DNA of 64,000 nucleotides from Candidatus Binataceae bacterium (GTDB lineage Bacteria > Desulfobacterota > Binatia > Binatales > Binataceae). The stretch spans positions 732,059-796,058 of the forward strand of contig DASRHP010000012.1 of the NCBI GenBank assembly GCA_035650475.1. The letters run 5' to 3'. Of the stretch, positions 8,242-16,916 are shown in pieces (within the stretch, counting starts at the first letter, position 1; each line of letters starts with the position of its first letter). Below the pieces are notes generated by a model. It did no database searches. It worked only from the letters and a program-made list of their open reading frames with translations, and was not told where the DNA came from. The translations under genes were made by a program, and so were the position numbers.

Positions 8242-10941
8242 TCATTGTTGTGCGGCGCGCCCGGAAGGCCTTCGCCGGTAAACGACGAGCGCCTGAAGCA
8301 CGCAGAGCGGTACCGTTGCAAGCGCGATTCCGGCGACGCTCTCGGCGAAAGTGAGGCGGCTCGTGCGGAAGATCTCCTCCAGCAGCGGGGTCGTCGAGAT
8401 AACAATCTGCAAGGCAAAACTCCCGGCCACAACCGCCAGCAGCCGCAGGTTCGACAGCAGGCCGACCTCCCATATGGGCTTGGTCGCGCTGCGCGCGCCG
8501 AAGGAGCGGACCAACTCTTCGAGCACGAGAACGAAGAACCCGAGGTTACGCGCGTGCGCCAGGCCCATCCCGCCTCGGAGCGCGTAGCCGAACGTGGCAA
8601 GCGTCACCGCCGCTGACAGCAATCCGGTCAGCGCCACCCATTCGAGAAACGGGCGATCGATTATTTCGCTTTCGGGCCGGCGCGGCGGGCGCACGAGGAC
8701 GTCGCGGTCGATCGGGTCGGTCGCCAGAGCGAGCGCCGGCAGGCCGTCGCTGACGAGGTTAATCCACAGTAACTGAGTGGGCAGCAGCGGCGTGGGCCAT
8801 CCAAGCAGCGCCGCAGCCAGCATTACAATCAGTTCGGCCGCGTTGCCGCCCATCAGATATTGCAGGGTCTTGGCAATGTTGTCGTAGATGCCGCGGCCTT
8901 CCTCGACTGCGGCCACGATCGAGGCGAAATTGTCGTCGGTAATCACGAGATCGGCGGCCTGTTTGGTGACCTCGGTACCCGCGATGCCCATCGCGATCCC
9001 GATCGCGGACTCCTTCAGCGCCGGCGCGTCGTTGACCCCGTCGCCGGTCATCGCAACCACCGCGCCGCGCGACTTCCAAGCGCGCACGATCCGTAGCTTG
9101 TGCTCGGCGGTGACCCGCGCGTAGACCGAGATGTCGCCGACGCTACGCTCCAGGTCGCGGTCGCTCATTCGCTCGAGCTCGGCCCCACTGAGCGCGCGTT
9201 CGCCGGAGCGCAGGATTCCGAGCTCGCGCGCGATCGCAGAGGCGGTCAGCGAATGGTCGCCGGTGATCATCACGATCCGGATCCCGGCAAGCTGGCATTT
9301 GCGCACAGCGTCGCGAGCCTCGGCCCGCGGTGGATCGATCATTCCAACAAGGCCGAGGAACTCCAAGTCGCGCTCGGCGCGCTCGTCGGCGATTCCATTT
9401 TCAAACGCCAGCGGCGAATCGAGCCTGCGCCGCGCGCATCCGATTACCCGCAGCGCCTCCCCGCTCAAAAGCGCACTCGCCTCCAACATCCGCGCGCGAT
9501 CTTCGGCGTTCATCGGTCTGCAGCCGTCGCCTGCGCGCACTCGGGTGCATCGTTCGACCACAACCTCGGGTGCACCCTTGACAAAAGCCATCGGGCCGTC
9601 GGCCGACCGCCGGATCACGGTCATCAGCTTGCGTTCCGAGGTGAACGGGATCGCGCCCAGGCGCGGCATCTCGGCGTCCAGCGCGGCGGTCGCCACGCCG
9701 CCCTTGGCGGCCAGAACGAGTAATGCGCCTTCAGTGGGATCGCCGACGATCGAGGGCCGCCCGCCGAGGATCGCAAGATGCGCGTCGTTGCAGGCAACCG
9801 CTGCCTGCAGTAAATCGCGCAGCACGGGGTCGGCTTCGGCGCGCTCGCCGTCGCGCAGGATGGCGCCCTCGGTCGAATAGCCCTCGCCAGTGACGCTGAA
9901 CATGCCTTCGAGCGTGACGACCTTGCGAGCGGTCATCGCGCCCACGGTGAGCGTGCCAGTCTTGTCGGTGCAGATAACCTGCGCGCATCCGAGAGTCTCC
10001 ACCGCGGGCAGCCGGCGCACCAGCGCGTTGCGGCGCGCCATCCGCGCCACTCCCAGGGCCAGGGCCACGGTGACGATAGCGGGCAATCCCTCGGGGATCG
10101 CGGCGACGGCGAGGCTGACTGCGCCAAGAAAGATCTCGAAGGCGGCAACGGAGCGCAGCAAGCCGAGGATCAGCACGACCCCCACGATGGCAAGGCAGAA
10201 CCACAACAGCCGATTTGCCACTTGGTCGAGCCTGCGCTGGAGCGGAGTCTCGCCGCTGGACGCGGTCTGAAGCAAGCCGGCGATTCGCCCGAACTCGGTC
10301 GCCATCCCCGTCGCCACAACCAGCGCGCGTCCGGTGCCACGTGTTATCGAGGTGCCGAGGAAAAGCATGTTGGCGCGCTCGGCCAGCGGCGTTGCCAGCG
10401 CGCACTCGCCCGCCGTCTTGGCCACCGGCACGGACTCGCCGGTCAGCGGCGCCTCGTTCGTTTGCAGCCCTGCGGCTTCGATGACGCGCGCGTCCGCCGC
10501 GACCAGGTCGCCCGCGTCGAGCAAGATGAGGTCGCCGGGAACGACGGCCGAGGCGGGCAGCGTCATTGCCGCGCCGTCCCTGAGCACGCGCGCCTTGGGC
10601 GCGGTCATTTTCCGCAGTTCGGCGGCGGCGGTTTCGGCGCGATATTCCTGGAAGAAGCCGATCGCGGCGTTGAGCAGCACGATCGCCGCGATGGCGAGCG
10701 TGTCGATCGGATCACCCATCAGGCCCGACAGGGCGGCGGCCAGTATCAGAACCCAGATGACCACGCTGGAGAACTGGCGCGCGAAGATCGCAAGCGGCGA
10801 AATCGCGGCCTGCTCGGCGATTTCATTCGGCCCGTGCAGCTTGAGGCGCCGCTCAGCTTCCAGCACCGCCAATCCGCGCGCGGGATCGGTCGCAAGCTCA
10901 GAGACGACGCGCCCGACCGGCATCGCGTGCCATTGGTTCAT
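8242..10941 (-). CDS. P-type Ca2+-transporting ATPase (type II)
   Basis: 899 residues, full length for bacterial SERCA-like pumps. Cation-ATPase N-domain at 1-70; actuator TGES at 167-170; phosphorylation motif DKTGTLT with D326; KGAP 455-458; hinge TGDGVND at 632-638. Ion-site residues match Ca2+ pumps: PEGL at 283-286 (M4), N700 and E703 in M5, N728 and D732 in M6 (WINLVSDGLP). About ten TM helices are present. It would export Ca2+ (or Mn2+) from the cytoplasm using ATP. The gene is divergent from a Ca2+/cation exchanger gene across a 112-bp gap, which supports a shared role in calcium homeostasis. Confidence 0.95.
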   Translation of the reverse strand: MNQWHAMPVGRVVSELATDPARGLAVLEAERRLKLHGPNEIAEQAAISPLAIFARQFSSVVIWVLILAAALSGLMGDPIDTLAIAAIVLLNAAIGFFQEYRAETAAAELRKMTAPKARVLRDGAAMTLPASAVVPGDLILLDAGDLVAADARVIEAAGLQTNEAPLTGESVPVAKTAGECALATPLAERANMLFLGTSITRGTGRALVVATGMATEFGRIAGLLQTASSGETPLQRRLDQVANRLLWFCLAIVGVVLILGLLRSVAAFEIFLGAVSLAVAAIPEGLPAIVTVALALGVARMARRNALVRRLPAVETLGCAQVICTDKTGTLTVGAMTARKVVTLEGMFSVTGEGYSTEGAILRDGERAEADPVLRDLLQAAVACNDAHLAILGGRPSIVGDPTEGALLVLAAKGGVATAALDAEMPRLGAIPFTSERKLMTVIRRSADGPMAFVKGAPEVVVERCTRVRAGDGCRPMNAEDRARMLEASALLSGEALRVIGCARRRLDSPLAFENGIADERAERDLEFLGLVGMIDPPRAEARDAVRKCQLAGIRIVMITGDHSLTASAIARELGILRSGERALSGAELERMSDRDLERSVGDISVYARVTAEHKLRIVRAWKSRGAVVAMTGDGVNDAPALKESAIGIAMGIAGTEVTKQAADLVITDDNFASIVAAVEEGRGIYDNIAKTLQYLMGGNAAELIVMLAAALLGWPTPLLPTQLLWINLVSDGLPALALATDPIDRDVLVRPPRRPESEIIDRPFLEWVALTGLLSAAVTLATFGYALRGGMGLAHARNLGFFVLVLEELVRSFGARSATKPIWEVGLLSNLRLLAVVAGSFALQIVISTTPLLEEIFRTSRLTFAESVAGIALATVPLCVLQALVVYRRRPSGRAAQQ

Positions 10942-10999
10942 AAAACTGGATTGGCGCTGGGGCGCAACCTACAATCCGAAAGCAAGCTCGCATTCCCAC

Positions 11000-11021
11000 C
11001 CCGTTTGAATCAGCAAACGGG
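11000..11021. promoter_or_regulatory. Inverted repeat in the Ca2+ pump/exchanger divergent region
   Basis: Arms CCCGTTT and AAACGGG with an 8-nt spacer sit 32 bp upstream of the exchanger start and about 60 bp upstream of the pump start. The position fits an operator or a leader hairpin. I could not fit the conserved core of the yybP-ykoY Mn2+ riboswitch to this region. Confidence 0.35.
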
Positions 11022-11053
11022 AGACAACTCCGAGCTGAAAGCACTCTACAAGC

Positions 11054-12061
11054 ATGCTTTCGTACATCCTTGCGTTTGCCGCAAGCGCGACGGTGGTGGT
11101 CGGGGCAGGCTCGCTCCTGACGCGCTCGGCAGACGCAATCGCGGAGCGAACGGGACTCGGGCGGATGTGGACAGGCGCGGTTATGCTGGCCGCCGCTACT
11201 TCGCTTCCTGAATTGGCAACCGACCTCTCGGCAGTTCGCATGGGGACGCCGAACCTGGCGGTGGGCGACCTCTTCGGATCCAGCCTCGCCAACATGCTCA
11301 TCTTGGCCGTGATCGATCAGTTCGCGGGAAGAGGCAGCGTGTTGCGCGGCGCCGCGCTGGAGAATGCACTGACCGCGTGCCTGGCGATCGTGCTCAACGC
11401 ACTCGGCGTTCTGTTTATATTGATCGGTGCGCACTGGGCGTTGGCCGGCATTTCGCCCGCGTCGGCGCTGCTCCTGCTGGTCTATCTAGGCGGCACGCGC
11501 GCGGTTTACCGCAGCGGCCTTAGGCTGGCGGAAACCTCGCGTGCGAGGGCGGCCGAGCGCAAAGGCGCGGCGGCGCGAGATTTGCGGACTGCGATCGCCG
11601 CGTTCGTCGGGGCCGCCAGCGCGATCGTGGTCGCGGCGCCCGCCCTCGCCTGGTCGGCCAGGCATATCGCGGAGTCCAGCGGTCTGGGAACCACCTTCGT
11701 CGGCACCTGGCTCCTTGGGCTTTGCACTTCGCTGCCGGAATTCGTAACGTCGTTTTTCGCGGCACGGATGGGTGCCTTTGACCTCGCGGTGGGCAACCTC
11801 TTCGGCTCGAACTCCTTCAATATGGTCGTCTTCGTGGCGCTCGACCTCGCCAATCCCTCGGGTCCGATCTTTGGCGCGCTCAGCGCGGACCACGCGCTTA
11901 CCGGTGTGCTGGCGATTATCCTGATGGGCTTGGGGCTTGCGAGCATTGTGTACCGCGCCGAACGGCGGTTCCTTATGATCGAGCCAGATAGTTTGTTGAT
12001 CATAACGGCCTACGTTGCAGCGGTCTGCCTCTCCTATCGGCACTCGCAGTGGGCTAAATAG
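11054..12061 (+). CDS. Ca2+/Na+ (or H+) antiporter, CaCA superfamily (YrbG-like)
   Basis: 335 residues, all-membrane, with the inverted duplication that defines the family. The first alpha repeat reads ATSLPELATDLSAVRMG...VGDLFGSSLANM and the second CTSLPEFVTSFFAARMG...VGNLFGSNSFNM. The acidic residues in the two SLPE motifs coordinate Ca2+. About ten TM helices. The spacer after repeat 1 contains a short basic cytosolic stretch (SRARAAERKG). It is divergently placed from a Ca2+ P-ATPase; together they would give ATP-driven and ion-gradient-driven export. Confidence 0.93.
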   Translation: MLSYILAFAASATVVVGAGSLLTRSADAIAERTGLGRMWTGAVMLAAATSLPELATDLSAVRMGTPNLAVGDLFGSSLANMLILAVIDQFAGRGSVLRGAALENALTACLAIVLNALGVLFILIGAHWALAGISPASALLLLVYLGGTRAVYRSGLRLAETSRARAAERKGAAARDLRTAIAAFVGAASAIVVAAPALAWSARHIAESSGLGTTFVGTWLLGLCTSLPEFVTSFFAARMGAFDLAVGNLFGSNSFNMVVFVALDLANPSGPIFGALSADHALTGVLAIILMGLGLASIVYRAERRFLMIEPDSLLIITAYVAAVCLSYRHSQWAK

Positions 12062-12096
12062 ACGGTTCCGACTGATGCGAGCGGCAAGGTTCGCTC

Positions 12097-12576
12097 TCAG
12101 GCCCCACGCCGGTCTCGATTCGCAGACCGCCGTGTGCTGCGGGATGCGCCGGCGGCCCGGATGGTCAAAACCGGACATTGCGCGAGTCGCACGACCCGTT
12201 CGGTGACCGATCCGAGAAACAGATGACGTAGGCCCGTGTGCCCGTGGGTGGCGATAATGATCATGTCCGCCTTGGACTTTTTTGCGACATTGGGGATTAC
12301 CTCATAGGGGATTCCAAAGTGGACCTCAGAGCGGCACTTGCGATGACGTTGCTTGATCCGCGCTTCCAACCGTGAGAGCTGCTCCGCCGCCTCGCTGCGC
12401 CGATTTTCCAGCAACGCCGAAACATCCGGAATGAAGCGGGTGTTTCTGATGGGTTCGACCACGTTGATTAGCAACAGTTCTATGTCCGGTGAGCGCGCGA
12501 AGTCGACCGCGTAGTCGAGCGCCCTGAGCGAGGCGGCGGAAAAATCGGTCGGGACCAGAATTCGCCGCAGCTTCAT
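12097..12576 (-). CDS. Universal stress protein, UspA family
   Basis: 159 residues starting at the ATG at 12576 (MKLRRILVPTDFSAAS), which gives the normal Usp N-terminus; the frame extends upstream but adds unrelated sequence. The ATP-binding signature is GHTGLRHLFLGSVTERVVR near 115-133, followed by CPVLTIR. It is a cytoplasmic alpha/beta protein that usually dimerises and binds ATP. It lies on the minus strand, with 152 bp separating it from the PfkB-SIS gene upstream and only 35 bp from the end of the convergent exchanger gene. The extra tail RRSANRDRRGA is unconserved. Confidence 0.9.
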   Translation of the reverse strand: MKLRRILVPTDFSAASLRALDYAVDFARSPDIELLLINVVEPIRNTRFIPDVSALLENRRSEAAEQLSRLEARIKQRHRKCRSEVHFGIPYEVIPNVAKKSKADMIIIATHGHTGLRHLFLGSVTERVVRLAQCPVLTIRAAGASRSTRRSANRDRRGA

Positions 12577-12728
12577 CGTTTTGCTCTGTGGCAGCCGCTG
12601 ATTCGGGCGTCCGCAAAACCCGTCGCCATTGCTCATTGTAGGCGTGTCGCCCTGAACTGCGCCACACAATCCCGCGTGGTTCAGTGCGGCGCGCCAATCG
12701 GCGCCTGCGGCTCCCGATATGCGGTTCC

Positions 12729-14414
12729 TCAGAGCGCGCGCAATTTGCGCCTGCCCGGCCGTCCGGAGGCCAGCCGGCGGGCGACCTCACCGAGCGCGCC
12801 CCCGCGGTGCCATCGGCTGTACTGCTCGGGCGTAAGCCCGCGCGCGGCTTCCAGCGCGACCGACAATGCGGCGAGTACGCATACCTCGGCGAGCACGCTG
12901 ATGCGGGGCGCGAGGCCCAGCACGCCGCCTTCGCGCTTGACCGGCGCATGGATCACGAGGTCGGCGAGCGTCGCCAGCTCGGAGGTCGGATTACCGGTGA
13001 CCGCGATGAGCTGCGCGCCATGTTCCTTGATTGCGACGGCTGCCTCGCGCAGCTCACGCGTGTTGCCGCTGTTGGAAATGGCGATAACGACGTCCTTGGG
13101 ATCGACCTGGCCGAGGCTGCCGTGCAAAGTTTCGGTCGCGTGTAGAAAAGTCGCCTGCGTGCCAATCGAGCACAGCAGACTCGCCGCGTAGCGCGCGACG
13201 TGCTCGGGTTTGCCGACGCCGGTAAGATGGAGACGGCCGCCGCGCGTCTCCGCGCCGCGGATCAGGTCGACCGCAGCGCGTATCTGGCCGAGATCGATTT
13301 CGCTCCGCAGCGTGCCAAGTTCACTCAGGCACAGCTCAAGGAAGCGCTCGACCTCGTCGGAGGGATCGAGCGGCACGCGGGCTGCTGGGCGCGCGCTGAT
13401 CGGCGCGGGCAGTTCGCAGCGGGGTAGTGCCTGCTTGAACAGCTCGACGATTTCATCGCGGACTTCGAAGCCAGGCGGAAAGGCGCCCAACCGCCCTACG
13501 CACACCGCCCCTGCCGCGTTGGCGAGCGTGCCGATCGCGCGCCAGTCGAGGCCCCATCGCAGCCCCGCCAGCATCCCTCCCATGAAGGCGTCGCCGGCTC
13601 CGGTCGTATCGACGGCCTTCACTGCGAATGCTGGCAGCCTGAGCGACGCGTCGCGCGCCGCGATCGCGCATCCGCGCTCGCCATCGGTGATCGCTACGGC
13701 CTGGACCTGGTAGCGCGCGCGCATGGCCGCGGCCAGCCGCAGCGCGTCGCGCGCGCCGCCCGCGTGCGCGTTTCCGACCAGTTCGCGCGCGGCCGCCAGC
13801 GTAGGCTTGAGGATCGTCGCGAGCTTGAGCGTCCGCTCGAGCTCGGCGTGCGTGCCCAGCATCGGGCAAGCGTCGGAGGGCGGCAGGTCGACGTCGAGCA
13901 CGGTCGGGATCGAGCGCGCGCGGGCGAAGAGCAGGATCGCGAGCACCGTTCGCAGCGGGAGCTGCGAGATTTCGGTGGTCACGATCCGGGCGCGCCGCAT
14001 GAAGCCGGCGTGGCGGCGGCGAATCTCCTCGGGCGTGAGCTCCGCGCTTGCGCCGCGCGCCATATAGATCGCGCGGGCGCCGCGTGGGTCAACGAAAATC
14101 TTGGCGAACGCCGTGGCCGAGCCGTCGGCGGTCAGATGCTGGCGGATGCCGAGCCGTTCCATCCCGCGGCGCAGAAATTCGCCGTGGCGGTCGGCGCCGA
14201 GCTTGCCGAAGACGCCGGTTTCCAAGCCAAGGGCGGCGGCCCACCCGAGATGGTTGAGCGCGAGCCCCCCAACCTCTGCCCGTTCCGGTCGGCCGTCGCC
14301 ACGATGGGCATCGAGCGCGATCTTCTCTTCGGCGCGGATGATTCGCGGGGTACGGTAGAACAGGTCCACGACCAGGCTGCCGCAACCCGCGACGTCGAGC
14401 TTGTCTTCAGGCAT
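12729..14414 (-). CDS. Fusion of PfkB-family sugar kinase and KdsD-like SIS phosphosugar isomerase
   Basis: 561 residues in one frame. Residues 1-330 are a ribokinase/PfkB kinase: GGLALNHLGWAAALG (49-63) and the anion-hole motif DTTGAGDAF with base D275. Residues 380-530 are a SIS domain close to arabinose-5-phosphate isomerase (KdsD/KpsF): TGVGKPEHVARYAASLL (398-414), HATETLHGSLG (425-435) and SNSGNT (447-452). The CBS domains usual in KdsD are absent. The joined activities suggest consecutive phosphorylation and isomerisation of a sugar or sugar acid. The start ATG overlaps the stop of the DapA-like gene, so the two are probably co-translated. The actual substrate is unknown. Confidence 0.85.
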   Translation of the reverse strand: MPEDKLDVAGCGSLVVDLFYRTPRIIRAEEKIALDAHRGDGRPERAEVGGLALNHLGWAAALGLETGVFGKLGADRHGEFLRRGMERLGIRQHLTADGSATAFAKIFVDPRGARAIYMARGASAELTPEEIRRRHAGFMRRARIVTTEISQLPLRTVLAILLFARARSIPTVLDVDLPPSDACPMLGTHAELERTLKLATILKPTLAAARELVGNAHAGGARDALRLAAAMRARYQVQAVAITDGERGCAIAARDASLRLPAFAVKAVDTTGAGDAFMGGMLAGLRWGLDWRAIGTLANAAGAVCVGRLGAFPPGFEVRDEIVELFKQALPRCELPAPISARPAARVPLDPSDEVERFLELCLSELGTLRSEIDLGQIRAAVDLIRGAETRGGRLHLTGVGKPEHVARYAASLLCSIGTQATFLHATETLHGSLGQVDPKDVVIAISNSGNTRELREAAVAIKEHGAQLIAVTGNPTSELATLADLVIHAPVKREGGVLGLAPRISVLAEVCVLAALSVALEAARGLTPEQYSRWHRGGALGEVARRLASGRPGRRKLRAL

Positions 14415-15591
14415 TTTCGCGAGCGCTCCGCAGCGCGGAACGCTCGGGCTCCTGATGGCTTAGCCATCCCGGCTCCAGCGTGGCCGCCGCGCGCCGGCGC
14501 AGCTCCTTGAAGCGGCGTGCGAACTCGCGCCGCTCGCTTTCCTCGAGCGCTGGAGTGCCGGGCGCGAGCGCCGCGCTTCGGCATATTCCCATCTCGACCA
14601 GCGCGGTCTTGAGGCACGCCAGCGTGGGGCGCACGGCACTCCCGCGACGGACGAACTGGCAGGCGGCGCGGAATTCTCCGAGCACCCCCGCGTAGCGATT
14701 CATCAGAGCGAGGTCGCCGTGGCGGCAGACTCTCAGCGCCCGTTGCCACTCGCGCGGCATCACGTTGGCAGGCCCCGCCACGATCCCGTAGGGCAGCGAG
14801 TCGCGCGTCCAGTAGCGGTTCCAGTAGTGGCGCGCCCATCCGCGTATCCCCTGCGGCGGCGCAAAGAGGTCAAAGATGAGGTAGGGGTCACCCGCGTAGA
14901 TCGCGAAGTCGCCGCCGCGGTTGAAGTGCGAGACCGCGCGCGTGTAGTTGCCGAGCACCGCCTTGCCCGCCGTTACCTTCACTCCGCGCACATATTCCAT
15001 CCGGCTCATCTGCTTGACGTCGCGCGTATGCATGTGCGGCGGCCGCCCGGGCGCCGCGATCTCGGCATTGTCGTAGAGGAAGATCGGGATTTGGCGTCCG
15101 CGACGCTCGAACAGCGCGTCGATCTCGCGGTTGACGAAGGCGACCGGGTCATCCGCGTCGCCAATCGATAGCGGCGCGACCACCGCCGCCTCGGCGCCGA
15201 GCTCCATCGCGTAGTCGAGGTTCTCCAGCGTCTCGGCGCGGGTGCGGGCGGTGATCCCGATCCACGCCTCGACCACGGTTCCGGCGGCGGCGATCCGGCG
15301 GCACTCGTCGGTCACGACGCGCGCGATCTGCTGGCGGCGCGGATTGTCGAGCCGATCCCACTCGCCGGTGGTGCCGGCGGCGAAGATAATGTCGGCGCCG
15401 GCGCCTTCCTGCACCGCCCATCGCACCACCGCACGCTGCTCATCTTCGAGCACGTTGCCCGCGGGGTCCAAGATCGTGACCACCGGCACGGAAAGCCCGG
15501 GCGCAGGCACGTAGTCCGCAGGCGCGGGCCTTGCGCCGACGCGCGGGGCGCCGCGCCGTCCGACTAGTCTCACTCCCGTGGAGTTCGCCAC
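14407..15591 (-). CDS. DapA/N-acetylneuraminate lyase family aldolase
   Basis: 394 residues, longer than the usual ~300. The start is GTG at 15591 with GAGGGGGAA just upstream; a second GTG seven codons in is possible. It is a class I TIM-barrel lyase: AGTTGE at 72-77, Tyr173 in FLYDNAE and the Schiff-base Lys205 in RGVKVTAG. Family members cleave or form 2-keto acids (dihydrodipicolinate, sialic acid, 2-keto-3-deoxy sugar acids). Its overlap with a sugar kinase/isomerase gene points to a 2-keto-3-deoxy sugar-acid route rather than lysine synthesis. The C-terminal ~100 residues beyond the barrel are family-typical helices plus extra length. Confidence 0.82.
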   Translation of the reverse strand: MANSTGVRLVGRRGAPRVGARPAPADYVPAPGLSVPVVTILDPAGNVLEDEQRAVVRWAVQEGAGADIIFAAGTTGEWDRLDNPRRQQIARVVTDECRRIAAAGTVVEAWIGITARTRAETLENLDYAMELGAEAAVVAPLSIGDADDPVAFVNREIDALFERRGRQIPIFLYDNAEIAAPGRPPHMHTRDVKQMSRMEYVRGVKVTAGKAVLGNYTRAVSHFNRGGDFAIYAGDPYLIFDLFAPPQGIRGWARHYWNRYWTRDSLPYGIVAGPANVMPREWQRALRVCRHGDLALMNRYAGVLGEFRAACQFVRRGSAVRPTLACLKTALVEMGICRSAALAPGTPALEESERREFARRFKELRRRAAATLEPGWLSHQEPERSALRSARENA

Positions 15592-15627
15592 TTCCCCCTC
15601 GCGACCGACGGCCGAGCGCGCGTGGAG

Positions 15628-16365
15628 CTAAAGGATTCCCAGCCCCAAGCGTGTGATGAACTCCTGCTTGCCGTAGCGGTCGGCCCTATAGTTGCTAAGC
15701 TCGGCCTCGATGCGCAACCGGTAATTGCCGTCCTCGGCCAGCGCCTCCTGCGGCGCCGCGCCCGCCCATAGTGACGCTTTGCAGGCCTTGATCACCAGGT
15801 TGTCCACTCCTGCGACGCCCGAATGCTGCTCGAAGACGAGCTCGCGCAGCTGGCCCTTGTCGTTGAGTACGGCGGACAGGATCACCGGCTTGAGGGTGTC
15901 CGGCAGGACCATCGTGTCAACCGGCGGCAGCTTCTCCAGCTTTACCATCTCGGTCATCAGCTGCGACAACATCCTGCTCGAGAAGGCCGCATACTGCGCC
16001 GCCTTGGCGTTGAGCAGTCGCTCCTGCGTATGCGGCAGGGGCGTGTCGCTGTAGCGCGAGGCGCCGGGATTGTTGAGGAACAGCCGACGCAGCGCCTCCG
16101 GCGTCTGGTCGCCCGGCGCATGCGCTCCCATCGAGGGCGTCGGCGCGGGCGCCGCCTTCAGCGCCTTTTCCGCACTCGCCAACGGCATCACGGTGGCGTC
16201 GGAGGCGGAGAGCTGCGAAAGATCGGTGATGACGCGCGGCGACCCAGGCGGCGGCGCGACCACCGCAGGCGCCGGGGGCGGCGCCTTTTGCTCCGAACAG
16301 CCGCCGAACATCATCACCATCGCGAGCGCCACGGCCGCTGCGCAAGGCGTCGCGCCCGCTCGCAT
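15628..16365 (-). CDS. Putative lipoprotein with TonB-C-like C-terminal region
   Basis: 245 residues from the ATG at 16365; an upstream GTG/ATG would add 15. A signal sequence ends in a lipobox (MMFGGC), so it is likely membrane-anchored in the periplasm. A Pro/Ala-rich linker follows. The C-terminal ~100 residues (PVILSAVLNDKGQLRELVFE ... VIKACKASLWAG) resemble the beta-alpha-beta of TonB C-terminal/energy-transducing domains. There is no N-terminal TM/proline TonB architecture, so it is not a classical TonB. It is upstream of the aldolase gene on the same strand (36 bp gap). Specific function is unknown. Confidence 0.65.
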   Translation of the reverse strand: MRAGATPCAAAVALAMVMMFGGCSEQKAPPPAPAVVAPPPGSPRVITDLSQLSASDATVMPLASAEKALKAAPAPTPSMGAHAPGDQTPEALRRLFLNNPGASRYSDTPLPHTQERLLNAKAAQYAAFSSRMLSQLMTEMVKLEKLPPVDTMVLPDTLKPVILSAVLNDKGQLRELVFEQHSGVAGVDNLVIKACKASLWAGAAPQEALAEDGNYRLRIEAELSNYRADRYGKQEFITRLGLGIL

Positions 16366-16581
16366 GATCCAACCGCCTCGCATGGTCATCACGAATACAA
16401 ACCCGGACACGGCGGAGCGAAATGAAGAGGCTCGCGCTCACCGGCCCGATCACCGCAGGCGCCAGATTGTAGCGGTCCGCTCCGCGGGCGACAATTGTCG
16501 AGGGCGAATTTTCGCCGCGCGCGAGGGCAATTGAGTGAGTGCGCCGGCGATGGTATTATTCAGACAGCGGAAGGAAGGGCG

Positions 16582-16782
16582 ATGAAACCCGGGATTCATC
16601 CTGAATATCGGCGCAGTGTCGTGACCTGCGCCTGCGGCAACACGTTCGAGACCCGCTCGACGACGAACGAGATCCACGTCGAGGTCTGCTCGCGCTGCCA
16701 CCCCTTCTATACCGGCCAGCAGCGGCTGGTCGATACCGCCGGCCGGGTCGAACGCTTCAAGCGCAAGTACGGCCTGAAGTAG
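16582..16782 (+). CDS. rpmE: 50S ribosomal protein L31, zinc-binding form
   Basis: 66 residues; the ATG at 16582 follows GGAAGGAAGG. All four zinc Cys are present (TCACGN and [11 protein letters not shown]), so this is the C+ zinc-binding type. KPGIHPEYR and the C-terminal RFKRKYG are diagnostic. It opens a plus-strand housekeeping run with prfA 134 bp downstream. Bacteria often carry a zinc-free paralog; none is in the window. Confidence 0.96.
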   Translation: MKPGIHPEYRRSVVTCACGNTFETRSTTNEIHVEVCSRCHPFYTGQQRLVDTAGRVERFKRKYGLK

Positions 16783-16916
16783 CATTGCAACTCCCGCTGC
16801 CCGTGGCGCATCACCATGCGTCCGGGCGGGCGGGGGATCGGTCTTGCAGGCGCGGTGGCCTCTGAAGTGGCAGCCGCGCTAAATTTTTGCCTTACTCGGA
16901 CCACGGCCCGACGTTG

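Noticed and set aside
10942..11053. yybP-ykoY Mn2+ riboswitch before the exchanger or ATPase
   Set aside because: Such riboswitches often control these families, but I could not fit the conserved core. Only a simple 7-bp hairpin is visible.
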